Both the position numbers and the translations under genes were made by a program. 33,910 nucleotides of DNA from contig BFEA01000504.1 of assembly GCA_003427395.1 (NCBI GenBank), positions 274,902 to 308,811 on the forward strand. The letters run 5' to 3'. Origin of the DNA: Chara braunii (taxonomy: Eukaryota; Streptophyta; Charophyceae; Charales; Characeae). Below, in pieces: positions 29,355 to 33,910 of the stretch (its first letter is position 1; each line of letters starts with the position of its first letter). Below the pieces are notes generated by a model, which did not search any database, had not been told where the DNA came from, and worked only from the letters and a program-made list of their open reading frames with translations.

Positions 29355-31025
29355 GTCCTTTAGTGGATTAAATATGGAGTCAATCTTGCCTTTAAAGGAA
29401 CTCGTCATGTCCCTACCTCTAAGATTATCGATGTTCGAAGAATGGTGAAGTCTGCTCTTCTGGCAGACCAATCTAAATGCGCCCTTGCTTGCGAACCCCC
29501 CCCTCCCCTTCGCTTGTCAAATCATAATCTTCTTCCTCATCAATATGACTTTATCTCAACCTCCGTATCTCAACTTCTCGCTTCAGACGTCATTGAAATC
29601 GCAAACTCGCCTATTTTCATTAATCCGGTCTTCGCAATAGAAAGTTCTTTAAAACCCGTTTTATTCTTGATGTCCGCTTTGTCAACCTTTTTGTTACTTT
29701 CCCGCTTTTTCATTATGAATCTATCAATAAAGTTGTCACCCCTCTTTCAAGTCACCCGTTAGAAGACTTTCTAACTTGCTTTGACGTCAAAAATTGGTAC
29801 TACCATATCCCTATCCACCCTCAATCTCACCCTTATCTCGCTTTTAACTGACACGAAACCAATTTTCAATTCAAGACACTTTGTTTCGGAATTTCTTCTG
29901 CCTGTTGGATCTTTACAACCATAATGCAGGAAATAATGGTGAACTTAGATGTCGTGGTATTCACATTTCCTCTTACATCGATGATTCTGCTATCGACAAC
30001 TCAAACCTCCCCACCTTACTTTGACAACCTTTAACTACGTTGCTCTCCTTCATAATCTTGTTTTTTTTCTTAGTATCAACAAATGTTCTTTCATTCCAAC
30101 TGAACAGATACGTTTTTTAGGATTCATATTGGTTGCTCACGATAAACGCATAAAGGTTCCTCAAGACAAAGCACAAAGGATTATTGCATATATTCAATCA
30201 TCATCCAACTCTTCCAACTCAAGCAGATCCATTGGAAAACTCGTTGGAAAACTCGTTGCTCTTGCCAGAGCCATCATGCCAACTCATCTCTTTCTCTCCT
30301 CCCTTTATGATGTTATTACCCCTTAAAAATGAGACTTTTCAATCTGTCTATCGTACGATATACTTCGTGACCTTCTCTGGTGGGTCCATCACCTTTCCTA
30401 CCTTCCCGGAAGACTTTGGACAATTAGACAAACCTCCATCACTATATTCACCAATGTCTCTACTCTACAAATCGGTGCTATCATTCACCTCCCTCAATGG
30501 AATAGCATAGTAGTTCCCAATCAATGTCTTTCAAAATCTCTATTATCATCTTCTTCAACTCATCTCGAACTCTTTCTTGCTACGAACTACTGATACCTTT
30601 TGAACTCCGCCTCCATTTGGGTTCACTCCGACAGTCTGACCGCTTCTTTTCTTCTCTCTTCCATGAAATCAATAGAACCATTCTTCAACCATTGGCTGCG
30701 GGAAATAGCTTCTATTCTCATTACTTTTGACGTCCTAATTAATCTTGTCTGGATTTCTCGCTCACAAAATTTCATTGCTGATGCAATTTATAAAACAGAA
30801 GACGACTCTGATTGGGGTTTCGCCAACCACCTTAAGGTCAAAATGTACAAAAAAATTAAAATTCCCGCCATTGATATTTTCGCATCAGATTATCATCATA
30901 TTTGCCCCACATTCGTCTCCAAAACGTGGTCCACTAAGACCTCTCAGGTAGATGCATTTCTCTGGATTGGAATATTCTTCCCTCACAACCTTATCGTTAA
31001 CTCTTTCCACCAACATCTTTACTAA
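29355..31025 (+). pseudogene. DIRS/Ngaro-like RT-RNase H remnant
   Basis: Successive frames give an RT of tyrosine-recombinase retrotransposon type. Landmarks: WIKYGVNLAFKG (29370), LLASDVIEIANSPIFINPVF, RFILDVRFVN, CFDVKNWYYHIPIHPQ, FGISSACWIFTTIMQE, the YIDD box at 29974-29985, and INKCSFIPTEQIRFLGFIL. RNase H features follow: VHSDSLTAS, WISRSQNFIADAI, then DIFASDYHHICPTFVSKTW and VDAFLW, a block typical of the DIRS RT-RH region. At least three frameshifts and several stops interrupt it. RT would copy the element RNA. No recombinase domain is recognisable before the (TC)n tract at 31236. The call rests on pattern recognition. Confidence 0.65.
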
Positions 31026-31234
31026 ATACCGTTTTCTTCAAAATCACTACTTCGCCAAGATACTATCTCCTTATACTCCCTTCTTCCTCAAGAACAACCT
31101 TGTACCCTAGAACGTTTTCCCAAAAACCCATCCACCGTTTTACCATCCCGCACTCTGAATACTCCTGTCTCCCCAGCCCAGAGTCTGGTCGCGGCCTCGG
31201 AGACTTCCTGCTGCCCGGTATGTTGCTCAACGAA

Positions 31235-31235
<1 letters not shown>

Positions 31236-31309
<74 letters not shown>

Positions 31310-31352
31310 TTCTCTCACGCACACACACACATACACACATACACACACACGC
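31236..31352. repeat. (TC)n(CA)n microsatellite
   Basis: Long TC run with a few TTTC interruptions passing into CA repeats. Confidence 0.95.
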
Positions 31353-31399
31353 ACACACATGTAGTGTATGTATCTTCCCTGCTTTTAGCGTTAGGTTCA

Positions 31400-31462
31400 T
31401 TCATTTTATTTTATTTATTTGCTTATTTATTTATTTATTTATTTATTTGTTTGTTTATTTAT
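31400..31462. repeat. (TTTA)n microsatellite
   Basis: About 14 TTTA/TTTG units. Confidence 0.9.
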
Positions 31463-31479
31463 CTCCCTCGTTTTGGTCG

Positions 31480-31924
31480 TTGATAGTGTCGGGGAGTGAG
31501 CCGTCAGGTCGGAGACTTACCTGTTCTTCTCTCTCGCTCCCCTCGTCGTCATCGTCGTCGTAGTCGTCCCGTGAAGCCACGCGGTCCGACACGAAGTGCA
31601 GCATACCAAAACTAGGCCAAATGGTACACGCCAGGTAAGCATCCCCTCACTTTCTCCTTCCTCTTCTCCTTCTTCTCCTTTCTCCTCCTCCTCCTTCTTC
31701 TTCTTCTCACACACCTGTTCCTCCCGCGCGGCCGAGTCCACCCTTTTCCCTCACTACCGCACGTTACCTCAAAGCCTAGTATTTTCCAACCCACACGCGA
31801 GCCCGCAGCCGTTCGCGCACCTCCTCCTCCTCCTCCACGCGTTCCTCATTTCCTCCCTTTTCCAGGTTGCGCCCTTCTCACTTTCCTCCACCCGCCCTTC
31901 TTCCCTCTTTTTTTTTTCCCCCTC
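31480..31924. other. Pyrimidine-rich anonymous sequence
   Basis: Contains ATGGTACACGCCAG followed by GTAAGC at 31621-31640, which would suit a short first exon, but no second exon is identifiable. A T run and CTCC/TTCC repeats follow. Confidence 0.3.
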
Positions 31925-31983
31925 CTTCTTCTTCTTCTTCTTCTTCTTCTTCTTCTTCTTTTTCTTCTTCTTCTTCTTTTTCT
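31925..31983. repeat. (TTC)n microsatellite
   Basis: Around 17 TTC units with T-run interruptions. Confidence 0.93.
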
Positions 31984-32211
31984 CGCGTGACTATCCACTT
32001 CTCCTGCTCGTGCGCGCCACCATCTTCGCGCGACTCTCCCTTCCGCTACTCTCCCGAAGTGACCTTCTCGCTCCTTGCTGCGCCCAGACTCCCGCAGCTC
32101 TGCGAGTATCGCCGCCGTGGCGCCGTAGTCCCAAGCAGCCGGTCGTTCGCAACTTCGGCCAGACCATTCCCTAAATGAGCTAGTAGGTCCGAATCTACCC
32201 TGATTCTAGAG

Positions 32212-32236
32212 ATAGATTCATTCATAGTGAATCTAT
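32212..32236. repeat. 9-bp-stem hairpin
   Basis: ATAGATTCA pairs with TGAATCTAT around a 7-nt loop. It is followed by A-rich DNA rather than a T run. Confidence 0.5.
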
Positions 32237-32529
32237 GAATCAATAATCACGGGACCAAAGAAAAGAATAAAAGAAAAAAAAAGAAAAAATGAATTTAGCA
32301 AGATTAAATAAATAAAAAGAAAACAAAAGCAACTTCAACTACTAACCACCCCGTCGTGCCAACTATCACAACGAGGGCAAATCTGCAAAGCCCCAAGGGC
32401 AGAACTGAAAAATGTGGAATTTGAAAGTGGCGCCCGAATTGCGGCATGGCGCCAGTTGTCCAAAATTCTACGGTGCCAAAGGAGGGGTTTGGAAAAAGGG
32501 TGTTAGGCAGAAAAAGGGATGCAGCTGAA

Positions 32530-32640
32530 ACGGCAAAAAGATAGACCAGGGATCGAGCCCTGGCGGAGTCCGTAACAACCGGGGTTCATCTACGCAGCGA
32601 GGGGCAGCACTCCGGATTCGAAACTTCAAAAAACAAACCA
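32530..32640 (-). repeat. Possible pol III-type (SINE-like) segment
   Basis: The minus strand has GGCTCGATCCC (32549-32559), close to the B box, within a perfect CCAGGG...CCCTGG stem, then TTTTT shortly after. A second B-box-like word GTTTCGAATCC lies upstream. No clean A box, so it is tentative. Confidence 0.25.
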
Positions 32641-32794
32641 GCTTTAGCTTCCCCCCTTTTTATTTTTTCGAGGCCCCGCGCGACCTCAAATTGTTGTTTG
32701 TTTGTTTTTTTTGGTTTGTCACGCGACATCCCACCCTGGCCCAGAACACCCTTCGGCAACTTTTTTTTTCTTCTTCGGTCGACCCCTTATTTCC

Positions 32795-32890
32795 GGGGTG
32801 CGCCGCACGCCGCACCCCGTGCGTGCGCGTCGTGCGCGGTGCGCGGTGCGGCACACGTGCCGTGACGTGCGGGGTGCAGCGCACCTCGAT
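32795..32890. repeat. GC-rich palindromic patch
   Basis: GGGGTGCG and CGCACCCC pair around an 8-nt loop near 32797-32820, followed by runs of GTGCGCG and GTGCGGCAC words. Its GC content stands out sharply from the AT-rich flanks. Confidence 0.7.
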
Positions 32891-32974
32891 GCGCAGCAAG
32901 TATGCTTGAAACGCTTGAGGGTCGATAAGCCACGCTCTCACAATTTTTTTTTTTACTCTGGTAGCCAAGGAAAT

Positions 32975-33150
32975 ACCCCCATAAGTTGAGATATATGCCA
33001 AAATGCCCCTAAATGATGTGGGTAGCGCAGAATGCCGTTTTCAGCCGAAATCTTTCTGTTATGCCCCTGTCAGGCGGGTGTGCAAATTTGCAATCTGGAC
33101 CTTGTCGTTTGGGCATATGACCTTTTGCAGCTGGGCCCTATGAAAGTTGC
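32975..33150. repeat. Second TGCCCC-motif region
   Basis: ATGCCCCT, ATGCCG, ATGCCCCT, GGGCATATGA and GGGCCCTATGAAAG recur at about 25-50-base spacing, as in 4720-5460. Confidence 0.45.
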
Positions 33151-33642
33151 CAAGTTTTGGGTGTGCAAATTCGTCGGTACTGCCCTCAGTGGACAGTAAG
33201 ACTGCTTCAGTGGGTGCTACCCTGTCTAAACCTTGGGTCCATAGTCTCTTGGGGCCTGTAGTAGATTATCTGGGTCTGGCGTCCGAAGTTCCCGTTCGAC
33301 AAGGCTCGTCCGATTCCGCTTCCACCAGGCTGGGCAACCTATCAGCTCTGGTGCCTATCACTGTTGTTCGGTCCAAGTTGCCTGCCCATTGGTAGGACAA
33401 TGGTCCTGAGTGCTGGTCACACTGAGGTAGGATAGTGGGATAAGGGGTGCACTAGGAGTATTGACGTGAGGATAGGATGGGAGGTGGTCCCATATTCCAG
33501 GATACCTGCAACTTACAACTCCAAATGATTACAGTGCACTCAGTAAGTATCCTCTACAAAAACAAAAAAAAAAACAAAGAGGCCTAGCTAAGTTGGTTAG
33601 GTACCTCAGAGCGCAACCACATAACTTACACTTGTGACGATT

Positions 33643-33720
33643 TGGTTGGGAAGTGGGAGCCATATACGAATATGTTTTAGCCGTATTCTGGCGTAAGTGG
33701 CACCCACTTCCCAACCGTTT
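33643..33720. repeat. 18-bp inverted repeat followed by T run
   Basis: GGTTGGGAAGTGGGAGCC at 33643 is matched in reverse complement at the right (GGCACCCACTTCCCAACC), with one mismatch and a loop of about 40 bp. A run of about 13 T follows directly. Confidence 0.7.
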
Positions 33721-33910
33721 TTTTTTTTTTCATTTCTCACTGATGCTACCGGCTGACCCCTGGTTGGTATCGCCCGCCTGCTGTAGCAGGTATCGCACCT
33801 GCTGGTGGGTGCAGCTCCCGCATGTTCCCTCGCTGGAGGCTTGAGCACGGATGTGGTTGCTACGGGGTTCCCCATAATACTATAATGAAAAAAAAAAAAG
33901 GGGCCTGAAG
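33721..33910. other. Anonymous sequence to window end
   Basis: Small CTGCTG/CAGCAG palindromes and an A run. No gene recognised. Confidence 0.3.

Noticed and set aside
31596-32174. 192-codon Ser/Phe-rich ORF
   Set aside because: It follows the CTT/TTC repeat and C/T-rich DNA; length is explained by lack of stops in pyrimidine tracts.
32428-32438. TGGCGCCCGAA, identical to a Lys-tRNA primer-binding word
   Set aside because: No LTR end, polypurine tract or coding remnant lies next to it. An 11-base match in 34 kb with a palindromic GGCGCC core can be chance.
1-33910. CRISPR array, rRNA or canonical tRNA genes
   Set aside because: No regularly spaced identical repeats with unique spacers, no rRNA core sequences, and no full cloverleaf were seen; only isolated B-box-like words.

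Overview
This is a repeat-dominated eukaryotic nuclear window with no bacterial-style gene organisation. It contains long microsatellites (TA, GT, TC/TG, CA/GA, TTC, TTTA), many poly(A)/poly(T) runs, an assembly gap inside a (TG)n tract, decayed retrotransposons and several tandem repeats. A fragment of plastid accD of streptophyte type, and a Ty3/gypsy element with initiator-Met tRNA priming, point to a green plant lineage. A large-genome charophyte alga such as Chara is my best guess (inference). I see no intact host gene that I can name.

Layout. 1-6.4 kb: a complete type III hammerhead ribozyme fold at 74-131, a (TA)n tract and a 61-bp-armed foldback, then several tandem repeats (127, 296, 27 and 37 bp), a long (GT)n tract, a region with recurrent TGCCCC motifs, and a foldback element at 5.6-6.45 kb. 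6.48-15.91 kb: one minus-strand Ty3/gypsy retrotransposon with two LTRs of about 1.15 kb, a primer-binding site for tRNA-iMet, gag, protease, RT, RNase H, integrase and a chromodomain-like tail. It is broken by several frameshifts and stops. Its right-hand (5') LTR carries about 335 bp of plastid accD that the left LTR lacks, so the plastid DNA probably arrived after the retrotransposon did.

15.9-20 kb: a small tandem duplication of the LTR edge, mostly anonymous DNA, microsatellites and one possible exon. 20.0-22.3 kb: a minus-strand RNase H-like ORF with an unrecognised C-terminal domain, and on the other strand a long C/T-rich open frame with a hydrophobic tail. 22.3-23.2 kb: two almost identical 431-bp units carrying adjacent small hairpins. 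23.2-26.9 kb: AT-rich diverged tandem repeats, including an unusual GATC/ATCGAT-rich family interrupted by a 343-bp insertion with a 10-bp target duplication.

27.9-31.0 kb: a decayed plus-strand retroelement whose RT-RNase H region resembles the DIRS/Ngaro class (tyrosine-recombinase retrotransposons), preceded by a gag-like coiled-coil frame. 31.0-33.9 kb: microsatellites, a GC-rich palindromic patch, a second TGCCCC-motif region and an inverted repeat.

The most notable items are the hammerhead ribozyme, the accD capture in an LTR, the insertion with its empty-site comparators, the DIRS-like remnant and the young 431-bp double-hairpin repeat.
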